A model generated the notes under the pieces. It was not told the origin of the DNA and ran no database searches. It worked only from the letters and a program-made list of their open reading frames with translations. Below are positions 25,210-33,750 of a stretch of 64,000 bases of DNA, one piece after another (positions within the stretch are counted from its first letter, which is position 1; each line of letters begins with the position of its first letter). The position numbers were made by a program, and so were the translations under genes. This DNA comes from Bacillota bacterium (GTDB lineage Bacteria; Bacillota; Clostridia; Lachnospirales; Lachnospiraceae), in the NCBI GenBank assembly GCA_023387655.1, contig JAEWHR010000152.1:17019-81018 (forward strand). Direction: 5' to 3'.

Positions 25210-25250
25210 TTTTACTATGCAAAAATTCATGCGCAGAAATGGAGTAATTT

Positions 25251-25778
25251 ATGAAAAAATATGTAAAACTTTATGATGTTACTGCTCTTTATCCTATTTG
25301 GTTTTTATTATTAATGCCAAATACTTGGATTCTCCTAATTGCAACGCAGTTTATCCTAGCAAGCTTTGTACTTCTTGGTGGTCTTAAATATATGGGATAC
25401 GAAGATGTTTCCTCTGTATGGAAGAAGTCAATTTTATGGAATACTCTCTATGGTTTTATTGGTTATCCAATAACATGCGGAATACTCTTTGCTACCCAAT
25501 TTATTTCAGAAACAATGCCAAAAGGGGAATGGCTATTAGAAAATCTTACAACACCATTAGCAACAAATCCATTCTCACACTTAGCCTCTGCTATATTTAT
25601 TATTATTATAGTAGCATTTTCAGCTTTTCTTTCTTACATTATGAATAGATTATTTTCCTTTAAGAGAACAAACCTAACTAAATCTCAAGTAAATCAAATA
25701 TCTATTTACTTAGCAATTATTACAGCACCATATATTACTATGATACCAAGTATTTCACTATACACTTCTAAATTTTAA
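25251..25778 (+). CDS. Four-helix membrane protein of unknown function
   Basis: I do not recognise a family. The 175-residue protein has four hydrophobic stretches (about 13-45, 62-85, 108-130, 150-172) and short charged loops, with no cofactor or catalytic motif. GGAGTAATTT precedes the ATG and a strong terminator follows nine bases after the stop, so it is a real monocistronic gene. The upstream region carries two copies of a repeated motif, one of them palindromic, which may be the target of a dedicated regulator. Confidence 0.7.
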   Translation: MKKYVKLYDVTALYPIWFLLLMPNTWILLIATQFILASFVLLGGLKYMGYEDVSSVWKKSILWNTLYGFIGYPITCGILFATQFISETMPKGEWLLENLTTPLATNPFSHLASAIFIIIIVAFSAFLSYIMNRLFSFKRTNLTKSQVNQISIYLAIITAPYITMIPSISLYTSKF

Positions 25779-25784
25779 GTAATT

Positions 25785-25818
25785 AAAAAAGCCTCATCTA
25801 GTGGGATGAGGCTTTTTT
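25785..25818. terminator. Bidirectional terminator
   Basis: AAAAAAGCCTCATC (25785-25798), a six-base loop and GATGAGGCTTTTTT (25805-25818) give a perfect stem with T tails both ways. It serves the membrane-protein gene and possibly the convergent lepB gene about 125 bases away. Confidence 0.9.
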
Positions 25819-25944
25819 AAACTTTTATATCACTATTTTTCAAGCTTTATCATACCTATTTCAGCATTATCTTTCTTTTTCAAACTAAAACATACTGTTT
25901 TTTAATCTATTATAACAAATAATTTTAAAGCTCTTTTTATCTAA

Positions 25945-26523
25945 CTATTTTACGAATCCAAGGGTTGGAGAATACCGAAATAAAGGTTTTCCAATGATAT
26001 CATCAAACGGAACATATTTCGATTCCCAGAATCTCGCATCTTCCGATTCATTTCGATTATCACCTAACATAAAATAACAATCCTCAGGTACTATAAACTC
26101 CATCTCCTCTTCAATATCCATAGGTTCTTTAAGATAGTTTTCCTCTAATGGAGTTTCAGAATGGTTTATGTAAACCTTACCTTCTTTAATTGTTACGGTT
26201 TCATTCGGTAAGCCGATAATACGTTTAATGTAATTTTGAGTTCGATCATCAGGCCACTTAAATACTACGATATCTCCTCGTTTAGGCTTTGAAAACATAT
26301 AAGACAACCTATTACCAATTAGTCGATCATCTGTCATTATAGTATTTTCCATGGACCAAGTTGGTACCTCGATTTTTATAATAACAAATTTATTTACTAT
26401 TAGCGCCATTAAAAACCCAGCAGCAACAATTACGACCCAGCTAATAATCTCATTCCGTACTTTTTTACGTTTCTCTTCGTTTGTTAATTCTTTCGGTTCT
26501 AATTCCTGTGATTTTTTTGCCAT
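25945..26523 (-). CDS. lepB: Type I signal peptidase
   Basis: The 192-residue protein removes signal peptides from exported proteins. It has a short cytoplasmic N-terminus, one membrane helix (28-48), the box with catalytic Ser in VPTWSMENTI, the catalytic Lys in YIKRIIGLPNE and the GDNRNESEDARFW box. The residue before the catalytic Ser is Trp, where Gly or a small residue is usual, and Asn replaces the Pro or Ser two residues after Met. The single-helix form of about 190 residues is typical of Gram-positive SipS-type enzymes. It precedes no obvious operon partner. Confidence 0.93.
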   Translation of the reverse strand: MAKKSQELEPKELTNEEKRKKVRNEIISWVVIVAAGFLMALIVNKFVIIKIEVPTWSMENTIMTDDRLIGNRLSYMFSKPKRGDIVVFKWPDDRTQNYIKRIIGLPNETVTIKEGKVYINHSETPLEENYLKEPMDIEEEMEFIVPEDCYFMLGDNRNESEDARFWESKYVPFDDIIGKPLFRYSPTLGFVK

Positions 26524-26595
26524 GATAACACCTCATTTCTAGTGCATTATTCTTATAATGGGGTGCCATAAAAACTTATGACATCCCCATTTATT

Positions 26596-26745
26596 TTAGA
26601 ATAATATTTCTTTTTTTCTGCTTAGTAAACGTGCTCCTGTTGTGATCATAAATGCACCAGTTATACCACCTATTACTATAACACAAATTCCAACTACAAG
26701 ACTACTGATACCGGCTGAATTCATTGTTTTATACACTTTCTCCAT
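26596..26745 (-). CDS. Small single-helix membrane protein
   Basis: A 49-residue ORF with one membrane helix (SLVVGICVIVIGGITGAFMITTGARLL) ending in basic residues RKK. Codon usage cannot be judged at this size, but the ATG at 26745 has GAGG at good spacing, while the upstream in-frame ATG at 26808 has none, so 26745 is preferred. It lies between pyrE and lepB on the same strand. Function is unknown. Confidence 0.55.
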   Translation of the reverse strand: MEKVYKTMNSAGISSLVVGICVIVIGGITGAFMITTGARLLSRKKEILF

Positions 26746-26842
26746 GCTAACCTCGATTCTGGCGTAGAAACGCCTTTCATTAACGCAGTTCCTGTTAAAC
26801 AACTTCATATACGCAAAAATACTGAATTGAAATTAAGATAGC

Positions 26843-27520
26843 TTATGCTTCTACTCCGTACTGCTCATAATAAGCATCTATCGCCTGCTTTAATTGATCA
26901 TCAATCACTACTTTTCCATTATAAGGCTTTCCATATAAATGTTCAACTACTTCTTTCATCGAAACGATCGCTGTAGTTTTAATACCATATGTTTCTTCGA
27001 TCTCTTTTAGAGCACTTTTGCTCCCTTTACCACGTTCCATACGGTCTACTGATACTACTAAACCTACCACATCAACATTGCCCTGTGCTGCAAGAATTGG
27101 CATAGTTTCACCAATTGAAGTTCCAGCTGTTGTAACATCTTCAATAATAACAACTTTATCTCCATCACTAATTGGACTTCCAAGAAGGATACCTGTATCC
27201 CCATGATCCTTAACTTCCTTACGATTAGAACAGTATTTTACATCTTTTTCAAAATGCTCACTGATGGACATTGCAGTTGCAACACTGAGAGGAATTCCTT
27301 TATAGGCTGGTCCAAAAAGCACATCAAAATCAAGGCCATATGCATCATGAATCGCCTTAGCATAGTACTCACCAAGTTTTCTTAATTGAGCTCCAGTTCT
27401 GTAAAAACCAGTGTTTACAAAGAAAGGGGTCTTCCTACCACTTTTTGTTGTAAAATCACCAAATTTAAGTACTCCACAATCAACCATAAATTCAATAAAC
27501 TCTTTCTTGTACTGTTCCAT
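26843..27520 (-). CDS. pyrE: Orotate phosphoribosyltransferase
   Basis: The 225-residue enzyme joins orotate and PRPP to give OMP in pyrimidine synthesis. The PRPP loop VVIIEDVTTAGTSIGETMPIL and the FGPAYKGIPLS segment are clear, and DFTTKSGRKTPFFVNTGFY at the N-terminus is typical of the clostridial type. It is last of the pyrK-pyrD-pyrE run, 77 bases after pyrD. No pyrimidine attenuator or PyrR site was seen in the cluster. Confidence 0.95.
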   Translation of the reverse strand: MEQYKKEFIEFMVDCGVLKFGDFTTKSGRKTPFFVNTGFYRTGAQLRKLGEYYAKAIHDAYGLDFDVLFGPAYKGIPLSVATAMSISEHFEKDVKYCSNRKEVKDHGDTGILLGSPISDGDKVVIIEDVTTAGTSIGETMPILAAQGNVDVVGLVVSVDRMERGKGSKSALKEIEETYGIKTTAIVSMKEVVEHLYGKPYNGKVVIDDQLKQAIDAYYEQYGVEA

Positions 27521-27597
27521 AGTAATCTCCTTTGATTTCTCTTGTTCTATATGTGATATTTCCGATTGACTTTTGAAATATTATTTACTAACTATAC

Positions 27598-28500
27598 TTA
27601 TTTCACACAACCGATCAATTCACTAATGTCGCTTACTTGATTTTTTCTCATGTAGTCTTCGATACCTTCGATAACTTCAACTGTAGCATAAGGATTTACA
27701 AAATTAGCAGTACCAACTGCTACAACCGTTGCTCCTGCCATAATAAATTCAAGGGCATCTTCTGCATTTTGAATTCCGCCCATACCTATAATAGGAAGCT
27801 TAACCGCGTTTGCAACCTGATATACCATACGTACCGCAATTGGCTTAACCGCAGGTCCTGACATACCACCTGTCTTATTTGCAATTGCAAATGCTCTGCG
27901 ATTAATATCAATCTTCATTCCAGTTAGAGTGTTGATTAAAGAAAGTGCATCAGCACCTCCAGCTTCTGCTGCCTTAGCCATCTCTGTAATGTCAGTAACA
28001 TTTGGACTAAGCTTTACAATAACCGGTTGCTTCGCATGTCTTTTAATCTCGTCCATTATCATAGCAATCATCTTAGGATCTTGCCCGAAAGCGATACATC
28101 CTTCTTTTACATTAGGACATGAAATATTAATCTCTAATAAGTCGACTGCCTCATCGGACAGACGTTCTACCACTTCCACATATTCTTTAATGGATTTCCC
28201 ACAGACATTCACAATAACATTCGTATCAAATTTCTTTAGAAACTCCAAATCGCGTTCTACAAACATGTCAACACCAGGATTTTGCAACCCTATTGCATTC
28301 AACATACCACTATAAGTTTCTGCAATTCTAGGAACAGGATTTCCTGGCCAAGGAACACTAGAAACTCCTTTTGTAGTTACCGCTCCAAGACGATTTAGAT
28401 CAACGAATTCGCTATATTCCATCCCGGAACCAAAAGTTCCGGATGCCGTTGTAACTGGGTTTTTAAACGTAACTCCTGCAATTGTAACTTTTGTATTCAT
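27598..28500 (-). CDS. pyrD: Dihydroorotate dehydrogenase B, catalytic subunit
   Basis: A 300-residue FMN protein that oxidises dihydroorotate using NAD via the PyrK subunit. It carries NPVTTASGTFGSG, the active-site Cys region NISCPNVKEGCIAFGQ and the FMN-binding GMGGIQNAEDALEFIMAGATVVAVGT. The upstream in-frame ATG at 28512 is rejected because GAGG is well placed before the ATG at 28500. It is 82 bases downstream of pyrK, its obligate partner. Confidence 0.95.
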   Translation of the reverse strand: MNTKVTIAGVTFKNPVTTASGTFGSGMEYSEFVDLNRLGAVTTKGVSSVPWPGNPVPRIAETYSGMLNAIGLQNPGVDMFVERDLEFLKKFDTNVIVNVCGKSIKEYVEVVERLSDEAVDLLEINISCPNVKEGCIAFGQDPKMIAMIMDEIKRHAKQPVIVKLSPNVTDITEMAKAAEAGGADALSLINTLTGMKIDINRRAFAIANKTGGMSGPAVKPIAVRMVYQVANAVKLPIIGMGGIQNAEDALEFIMAGATVVAVGTANFVNPYATVEVIEGIEDYMRKNQVSDISELIGCVK

Positions 28501-28582
28501 ACTTAACCTCATTTCTGAAACTTTCTTAGTGAAAGATATCCTTCACTCTTCCTACCTTCTTGTGCGTGATGTTTTCTCTACT

Positions 28583-29353
28583 TTATAATTCGATTTCATC
28601 TGCATAGAAAACAGGACCGTCTTTGCAGACTCTTTTATTATTGACATTGGTATGATGATCCTTTTCTTTCGATTTGCACACACAAGCAAGACAAGCACCA
28701 ATTCCACATGCCATACGTTCTTCCATGGATATTTGAGCTGTCATATTATGTTCACTAGCAAAGTTTTTAACCCCTCGAAGCATCGGAGTTGGACCACATG
28801 CAAAAATCATACCTTCCGTAATTCCATGCTCACGCATAGCGTCGATAACATTTCCTTTTGTACCAACACTACCATCTTCCGTAGCAATGATTACTTCTCC
28901 ATATAACTTAAACTCATCCACTAAAAATGTTTCAGAACGATATCCAAGCACTATTTGTTTTTTCCCAGGGAGATTTTTTGCGAGTTCTAACATTGGAGGA
29001 ATTCCAATGCCACCACCAATTAAGATAGAATTAGATGTATTTTCAAGGAAAAACCCATTACCTAGCGGCCCCATGATTTCAATTTCGTCCAATTTTTTCG
29101 CGTCTGCTAATTCAACTGTCCCTGCGCCAGCAATACGAAAAACGATTCGCAACATGGTTTTCTCTTCATTGATTTCACAGATACTAATAGGACGTGGAAG
29201 TAAACGACTTCCCTCCTTACAGTAAATCGAAAGAAATTGACCAGGTTTCGCAACCTTTGCGATGGATTCTTCCTTTAACCATATACTATAGATACCATCA
29301 CAGAGTTTTTCATTCTCCATAATGACAGCTTTTGTTTTTTTTATTTCCGCCAT
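28583..29353 (-). CDS. pyrK: Dihydroorotate dehydrogenase electron-transfer subunit
   Basis: The 256-residue iron-sulfur flavoprotein passes electrons from PyrD to NAD. An N-terminal FAD domain (RLLPRPISICEI), an NAD domain (LIGGGIGIPPMLELAKNLPG) and a C-terminal 2Fe-2S cluster with MACGIGACLACVCK plus a later Cys (KRVCKDGPVF) are visible. The ribosome site before the ATG is weak. It is the first gene of the pyrimidine set, about 50 bases below the DUF3793 gene. Confidence 0.94.
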   Translation of the reverse strand: MAEIKKTKAVIMENEKLCDGIYSIWLKEESIAKVAKPGQFLSIYCKEGSRLLPRPISICEINEEKTMLRIVFRIAGAGTVELADAKKLDEIEIMGPLGNGFFLENTSNSILIGGGIGIPPMLELAKNLPGKKQIVLGYRSETFLVDEFKLYGEVIIATEDGSVGTKGNVIDAMREHGITEGMIFACGPTPMLRGVKNFASEHNMTAQISMEERMACGIGACLACVCKSKEKDHHTNVNNKRVCKDGPVFYADEIEL

Positions 29354-29406
29354 GTATCACACCAAGCCTTTCCAAATGATATCCTTAACATTGTATACGA
29401 TAAGTT

Positions 29407-30003
29407 TTAAAAACGCAACCTTTGATTTCTTAGATACCACTGGTAAATTTCTTCCTTTGCAAGATCAAAATAAGCAAATACTTTTTCAGCATCCTCAACA
29501 TTGTTATAAACTTTCCAATATCCAGTAACTAAAGAATTTTTACCGCTTTCTTTTATAAAATCTAAAATATCATCCATTGGATAACCTAGAAATACTCCTA
29601 ATTCATGGGGGAATGTTTTCTCCTCATAAAAATATTCATTTAGCCGCATTGACAACTTATTAAGCTTATCCATGAGATTACCATTGGGATAGTGGTATCC
29701 TTTTAATAAAATCTTAGCTCTTTTCTCATTTACCGCCTCCAAAAGCATGTCCTCTTGATAGATAAGATAAACAGTAAAGTCCTCCGTTTTGACTAATGGA
29801 TAAATTAATAGCTCATTACTAAGAATTAAATGAAGAAAGCAACTAAACACCTCTAACTGCGCATTTGTTTTATGCATAACTGATAAACTGCAGGCTGCCC
29901 TGCAGTGCAATATTACTGGTGCACACGGCAGTAGCAGCCCAAGAAACATTTGATTTAATTTTTTATAGTTTTCAGAACCATATCTTGCTAGTACTTTCAT
30001 CAC
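29407..30003 (-). CDS. DUF3793 family protein
   Basis: A 198-residue soluble protein resembling DUF3793: an early HCRAACSLSV segment, an acidic middle and FPHELGVFLGYPMDDILDFI followed by GYWKVYNNVEDAEKVFAYFDLAKEEI. Members occur widely in clostridia, sometimes beside metal-uptake or flavodoxin genes; the function is not known. Two adjacent Met codons start the frame. It precedes pyrK on the same strand. Confidence 0.75.
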   Translation of the reverse strand: MMKVLARYGSENYKKLNQMFLGLLLPCAPVILHCRAACSLSVMHKTNAQLEVFSCFLHLILSNELLIYPLVKTEDFTVYLIYQEDMLLEAVNEKRAKILLKGYHYPNGNLMDKLNKLSMRLNEYFYEEKTFPHELGVFLGYPMDDILDFIKESGKNSLVTGYWKVYNNVEDAEKVFAYFDLAKEEIYQWYLRNQRLRF

Positions 30004-30182
30004 TGAACATCCTTTCCTTTCGCTGAAGTATTCCTATTATAGTAATCAACTATTTTATTTTCATTTCTATTTCATGCATTTTAATTAATTTTAGGTTACT
30101 TCAAATAAAGTTACTCATAGGTGAACTGTTTCGTAAAATAATTTTCTTAATATAGTATGCCATTCGTGAAAGACTTTTTTTA

Positions 30183-31478
30183 TTAATAATCCTTAATTAC
30201 ACCTTCGTTTGGCAGATCCTTTTCCTCCGAATTTTCATAAGGATCACTTTCTTTTAGCTCTTCTTTATTTAAACTGTTTTCATATTGCTCAACAGAAGGA
30301 TCTTTCATAGAAAAAATCCTATGATATTCTTTCGACTCTACCTCTTTATAGGTCTCTGAACGATTTCGATATAGAAATTTTGTAAGTGCATACGTATCTA
30401 CCCAAATCTCATTGTTCCCTTCTTTCTGTGATTCATCAAAAATTAACTGTAATCCAAAATGAAGATGTGAGGTAGTAATATTATTTGTATTTTCTTTTGT
30501 ACTATAACCTGTTCTACCAAGATAACCAATTACATCACCAGCAGATACGATATTGCCTACTTTTAATTCTTTGTTATAAGGATAATTCTTTCTCAAATGA
30601 GCGTAATAATAATAGCGTTTTCCATCAAAGCTACGAATTCCAATGCGCCAACCACCATATTGATTCCAACCTAATGCTTCTATGTAACCAGATTCTACTG
30701 CAATAATAGGAGATCCTACTTGCCCCATCATGTCATGCCCAAGATGTACTCGTTTGTAACCATAGCTCCTGGATGCTCCAAAATCATCATAATCATAATA
30801 ATAATAATTCTTTGCTATTGGAGAAAACCCCTTTAATCCATAACGTTTTTCCCATACTTTTGTTGGTGCAGTTGTTGGTGTTGGAGTTTCTATTGGTGTA
30901 CTTGTTGGACTTTTATTACCTATATCTGTTTGCGTTAAGGTAGCTGTAGGTGTTTTACCACTACTTTTTTGACTTGTTTCATATACTTCAATCTCATATT
31001 CGCCAATAAGACCACCAAGAACCGCCTCATAAGCTTCATAGTAATAAGGATAATACTTCATGTCTTTTGTAAGACTCTCTATAGTTTCTTTTCCTGTTAA
31101 TAATTTACTAGCAAGCTGGTCCATATCTTTCGCTTTATATTTTTTAAAATCACCACCATATTTTGCACCCAAGAAAGATAATATTTCAACAAAATGAAGT
31201 TCAATCTCTTTGTTATGAGTATCAATATCATAATGGTATGCTTTATCAAGAGCCTCATATGTCACATTAAATTCCACCCACTTAATATACTTTTTATCAG
31301 TTGAGGAATTTACAGCTACTTCAATTGATTGATTTGTTGTTTTTTTGTCCCATAGAAAGATAAAACAAAGGATAAGTATCGTCAACACTTCGAAACAAAT
31401 TATTATATTACCTCTTTTTCGTAACCACTGAAATCGAATGGGTCTTCTAATTTTAAATTTTCGATAAAACGCCTTCAT
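30183..31478 (-). CDS. Membrane-anchored M23 peptidase
   Basis: A protein of about 431 residues with one membrane helix (24-43), an extracytoplasmic helical region, a Thr/Pro linker (TSTPIETPTPTTAPTK) and a C-terminal M23 LytM domain. Its zinc ligands are visible in HLGHDMMG (His and Asp) and SHLHFGL (HxH), so it is likely an active peptidoglycan endopeptidase. The open frame extends upstream to a GTG at 31589, but the ATG at 31478 follows AGGAGAAGT (long spacing) and begins a typical anchor. It is divergent from sigK; a sporulation role such as SpoIIQ-like function is possible but unproved. Confidence 0.85.
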   Translation of the reverse strand: MKAFYRKFKIRRPIRFQWLRKRGNIIICFEVLTILILCFIFLWDKKTTNQSIEVAVNSSTDKKYIKWVEFNVTYEALDKAYHYDIDTHNKEIELHFVEILSFLGAKYGGDFKKYKAKDMDQLASKLLTGKETIESLTKDMKYYPYYYEAYEAVLGGLIGEYEIEVYETSQKSSGKTPTATLTQTDIGNKSPTSTPIETPTPTTAPTKVWEKRYGLKGFSPIAKNYYYYDYDDFGASRSYGYKRVHLGHDMMGQVGSPIIAVESGYIEALGWNQYGGWRIGIRSFDGKRYYYYAHLRKNYPYNKELKVGNIVSAGDVIGYLGRTGYSTKENTNNITTSHLHFGLQLIFDESQKEGNNEIWVDTYALTKFLYRNRSETYKEVESKEYHRIFSMKDPSVEQYENSLNKEELKESDPYENSEEKDLPNEGVIKDY

Positions 31479-31587
31479 GATTGTCTGACTTCTCCTATCG
31501 TATTGATAACATTTTATGTGACAGTGCTTGTCTTTATTCGGCGTTAAAAACTTTTTACTTTTCAATATTTTTTTATGTTGGAAAGGC

Positions 31588-31615
31588 ACGCAAACTGTCC
31601 ACTAGACATAAAGTA
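31588..31615 (+). promoter_or_regulatory. Candidate sigma-E/sigma-K-type promoter of sigK
   Basis: CATAAAGTA (31607-31615) matches the sporulation -10 consensus CATANNNTA, with an AC dinucleotide 17 bases upstream (31588-31589) as expected for a sigma-K-type -35. Transcription would start about 20 bases before the GAGGTG ribosome site. Confidence 0.45.
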
Positions 31616-31644
31616 GTAATAAACCAAAGCGTTGAGGTGCCCGC

Positions 31645-32268
31645 TTGAAGTCGTTTCCGAAACCGCTAAGCGCCAAGGAAGAAAACGAGATGTTACTTCA
31701 ATGTAAAGCTGGAAACAAGGTTGCTAGAGATACTTTAATTGAACGTAACCTTCGTTTAGTTGCGCACATTGTTAAGAAGTATAACACGCCGGATCGAGAA
31801 ACCGACGACTTAATTTCCATAGGCACGATTGGACTAATCAAGTCCATCGATACCTTTGATGCCAATAAGGGTATTCGACTTGCCACATATGCCTCTCGTT
31901 GTATAGACAACGAATTATTAATGATGCTCCGAAGTGGTAAAAAACAAGCACGTGAAGTATATCTTTATGAACCTATCGGCTCAGATAAAGAGGGAAATGA
32001 AATAAATCTTTTAGATGTGATTGAGAGCACAGATGAAGATATAGTAGATATCTTTGAAATTCAAGAAAACATCAAACGGCTTTATACATTTCTAAACAGT
32101 GCTTTGAATGAAAGAGAACGAGAAATCATTGTTATGAGGTATGGATTAAGTGGAGAGAAAGAAATCACACAAAGGGAGATTGCAGATAAATTAGGAATAA
32201 GTCGTAGTTATGTTAGTCGTATCGAAAAAAAGGCGTTAAAAAAGTTGAAAGATTTGTTCGAAGGCTAA
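31645..32268 (+). CDS. sigK: Sporulation sigma factor sigma-K, without pro-sequence
   Basis: The 207-residue factor directs late mother-cell gene expression in sporulation. It has sigma region 2 (NLRLVAHIVKKYNTPDRETDDLISIGTIGLIKSIDTFDANKG), the SigK-like EPIGSDKEGNEINLLDVIES segment and region 4 with the helix-turn-helix (TQREIADKLGISRSYVSRIEKKALKKL). The start is a TTG with GAGGTG five bases upstream. The protein begins MKSFPKPLS, which aligns with the first residues of processed Bacillus SigK; a TGA nine bases before the start excludes an in-frame pro-sequence. No interrupting skin element is seen. SigK identity is well supported over other sporulation sigmas by the FPKPLS start and DKEGNE segment. 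Confidence 0.9.
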   Translation: MKSFPKPLSAKEENEMLLQCKAGNKVARDTLIERNLRLVAHIVKKYNTPDRETDDLISIGTIGLIKSIDTFDANKGIRLATYASRCIDNELLMMLRSGKKQAREVYLYEPIGSDKEGNEINLLDVIESTDEDIVDIFEIQENIKRLYTFLNSALNEREREIIVMRYGLSGEKEITQREIADKLGISRSYVSRIEKKALKKLKDLFEG

Positions 32269-32342
32269 GAAATAATAGGAATGTAGCTAACATACCCTCC
32301 TCCACAAAAAAGAGGGGAGAAAAATTTCAAAGTAATGAATCA

Positions 32343-32390
32343 AAAGAAAGGGAAGGTGAAAATCATACAATTTTCACCTTCCCTTTCTTT
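32343..32390. terminator. Very long perfect hairpin terminator between sigK and trhP
   Basis: Arms 32343-32363 and 32370-32390 pair perfectly over 21 bases with a six-base loop. The arms carry AAAGAAAGGG / CCCTTTCTTT ends, giving a T-rich tail each way. It ends one base before the trhP stop codon on the other strand, so it serves both convergent genes. Confidence 0.88.
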
Positions 32391-32391
32391 A

Positions 32392-33672
32392 TTATTCGTT
32401 ACAGGAAGTACATCCACAATCCTTATTTTGATTATTAGATTTCTCTTGAACTCGAATCAAATCATATTGAGAGGTTTCTTTATCAAAGGTAACAAATATC
32501 TTTTGCTGAGGATGAGGGCAACTCTCCATTTCATTTCCTTCCTCATCTGTGATTTTAAGAACCTTTGTAGGAATGTTATCACCATTTGGCTTCATTATTT
32601 CTACCATATCACCTACACTAAACTTATTTCTCTGTTCCATTTCACTAGCACCTTCGGCATTACGTGAAGAAACAATTCCTAAATAAGTATACTCTTTCAC
32701 ATAAACATTGTTGTCATAAATCTGAGTATTGGCATCTGGTTTTTGGAAGAAGAAACCTGTTGTAAACTGACGGTACGTACACTTTCCAATCTCTGACTTA
32801 TAGTACTCCATGTTTTCACGGTATTTATCTACTGACTCATAGAAATCGTCAATTGCTTTTCGATACGTTCTTGCTACAGTTGCAACATATAGTGCCGTCT
32901 TCATACGTCCTTCAATCTTTAAACTATCAATACCTGCTGATACAAGCTCTGGAATATACTCAATCATACAAAGATCTTTGGAATTAAAGATATAAGTCCC
33001 ACGATCATTTTCAAATACTGGCATATATTCCCCAGGTCTTGTCTCTTCTACTACATGGTATCTCCAACGACAAGGATGTGTACAGGCTCCAAGATTTGCA
33101 TCTCTACCAGTAAAGTAATTACTCAAAAGACAACGTCCAGAATAAGAGATACACATCGCTCCATGAACAAAGGTTTCTATCTCTAATTCCTCTGGTATAT
33201 TAGCACGTAGTTGCGTAAGCTCTTCTAAGGATAGCTCACGGGCTGAAACCACACGAGCTGCACCTTGCTTATGCCAAAACTGATACGTGCGATAATTGGT
33301 ACTATTAGCTTGTGTACTTATATGAAGCTCAATTTCAGGAACAATCTCTTTTGCAATATCAAAAACACCCGGATCTGAGATAATTAAAGCATCTGGTTGT
33401 ATCTCTTTTAACTCACGGAAATACTGCTCAACACCTTTTAAATCACGGTTATGGGCTGTAATATTTGCTGTAACATAAACTTTTTTACCATACTCATGTG
33501 CAAACTCAATTCCTTTTTTCATATCTTCTAAAGAAAAGTTTTTTGCTTTTGCACGTAATCCGTACATCTCGCCACCAATGTAGACAGCGTCTGCACCATA
33601 TATGATTGCTGTTTTTAAAACCTCTAAGTTGCTTGCTGGAATTAACAATTCCGGTTTTTCTCTACGAAACAT
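32392..33672 (-). CDS. trhP: U32-family tRNA hydroxylation protein (TrhP-like)
   Basis: The 426-residue protein belongs to the U32 group once called collagenase-like peptidases, now known to install 5-hydroxyuridine at the tRNA wobble base. It shows ELLIPASNLEVLKTAIIYGADAVYIGG, the signature ETFVHGAMCISYSGRCLLSNY and ACTHPCRW with its Cys residues, and a Cys-rich tail KDCGCTSCNE. It follows the trmR-like gene exactly as yrrO follows yrrM and yrrN in Bacillus, and its length matches YrrO rather than the shorter YrrN, which is absent here. Family is certain; the tRNA role rests on family knowledge and synteny. Confidence 0.88.
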   Translation of the reverse strand: MFRREKPELLIPASNLEVLKTAIIYGADAVYIGGEMYGLRAKAKNFSLEDMKKGIEFAHEYGKKVYVTANITAHNRDLKGVEQYFRELKEIQPDALIISDPGVFDIAKEIVPEIELHISTQANSTNYRTYQFWHKQGAARVVSARELSLEELTQLRANIPEELEIETFVHGAMCISYSGRCLLSNYFTGRDANLGACTHPCRWRYHVVEETRPGEYMPVFENDRGTYIFNSKDLCMIEYIPELVSAGIDSLKIEGRMKTALYVATVARTYRKAIDDFYESVDKYRENMEYYKSEIGKCTYRQFTTGFFFQKPDANTQIYDNNVYVKEYTYLGIVSSRNAEGASEMEQRNKFSVGDMVEIMKPNGDNIPTKVLKITDEEGNEMESCPHPQQKIFVTFDKETSQYDLIRVQEKSNNQNKDCGCTSCNE

Positions 33673-33750
33673 AGTTTCCTCCTATTTCTTCACACATGCC
33701 TTTTGGGTAGGCTAGATATTTGCGCGAGAACGACGCAGGCACAAATAACA

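Noticed and set aside
26843..29353. PyrR attenuator or riboswitch in the pyr cluster
   Set aside because: Gaps of 50-80 bases between the genes hold no hairpin plus T-run resembling an attenuator.
31645..32268. skin-type insertion in sigK
   Set aside because: The sigma-K frame is continuous from region 2 through region 4, and no recombinase gene is nearby.
32335..32667. 110-codon plus-strand frame overlapping the end of trhP
   Set aside because: It is an antisense shadow of the U32 gene and starts within the terminator hairpin.
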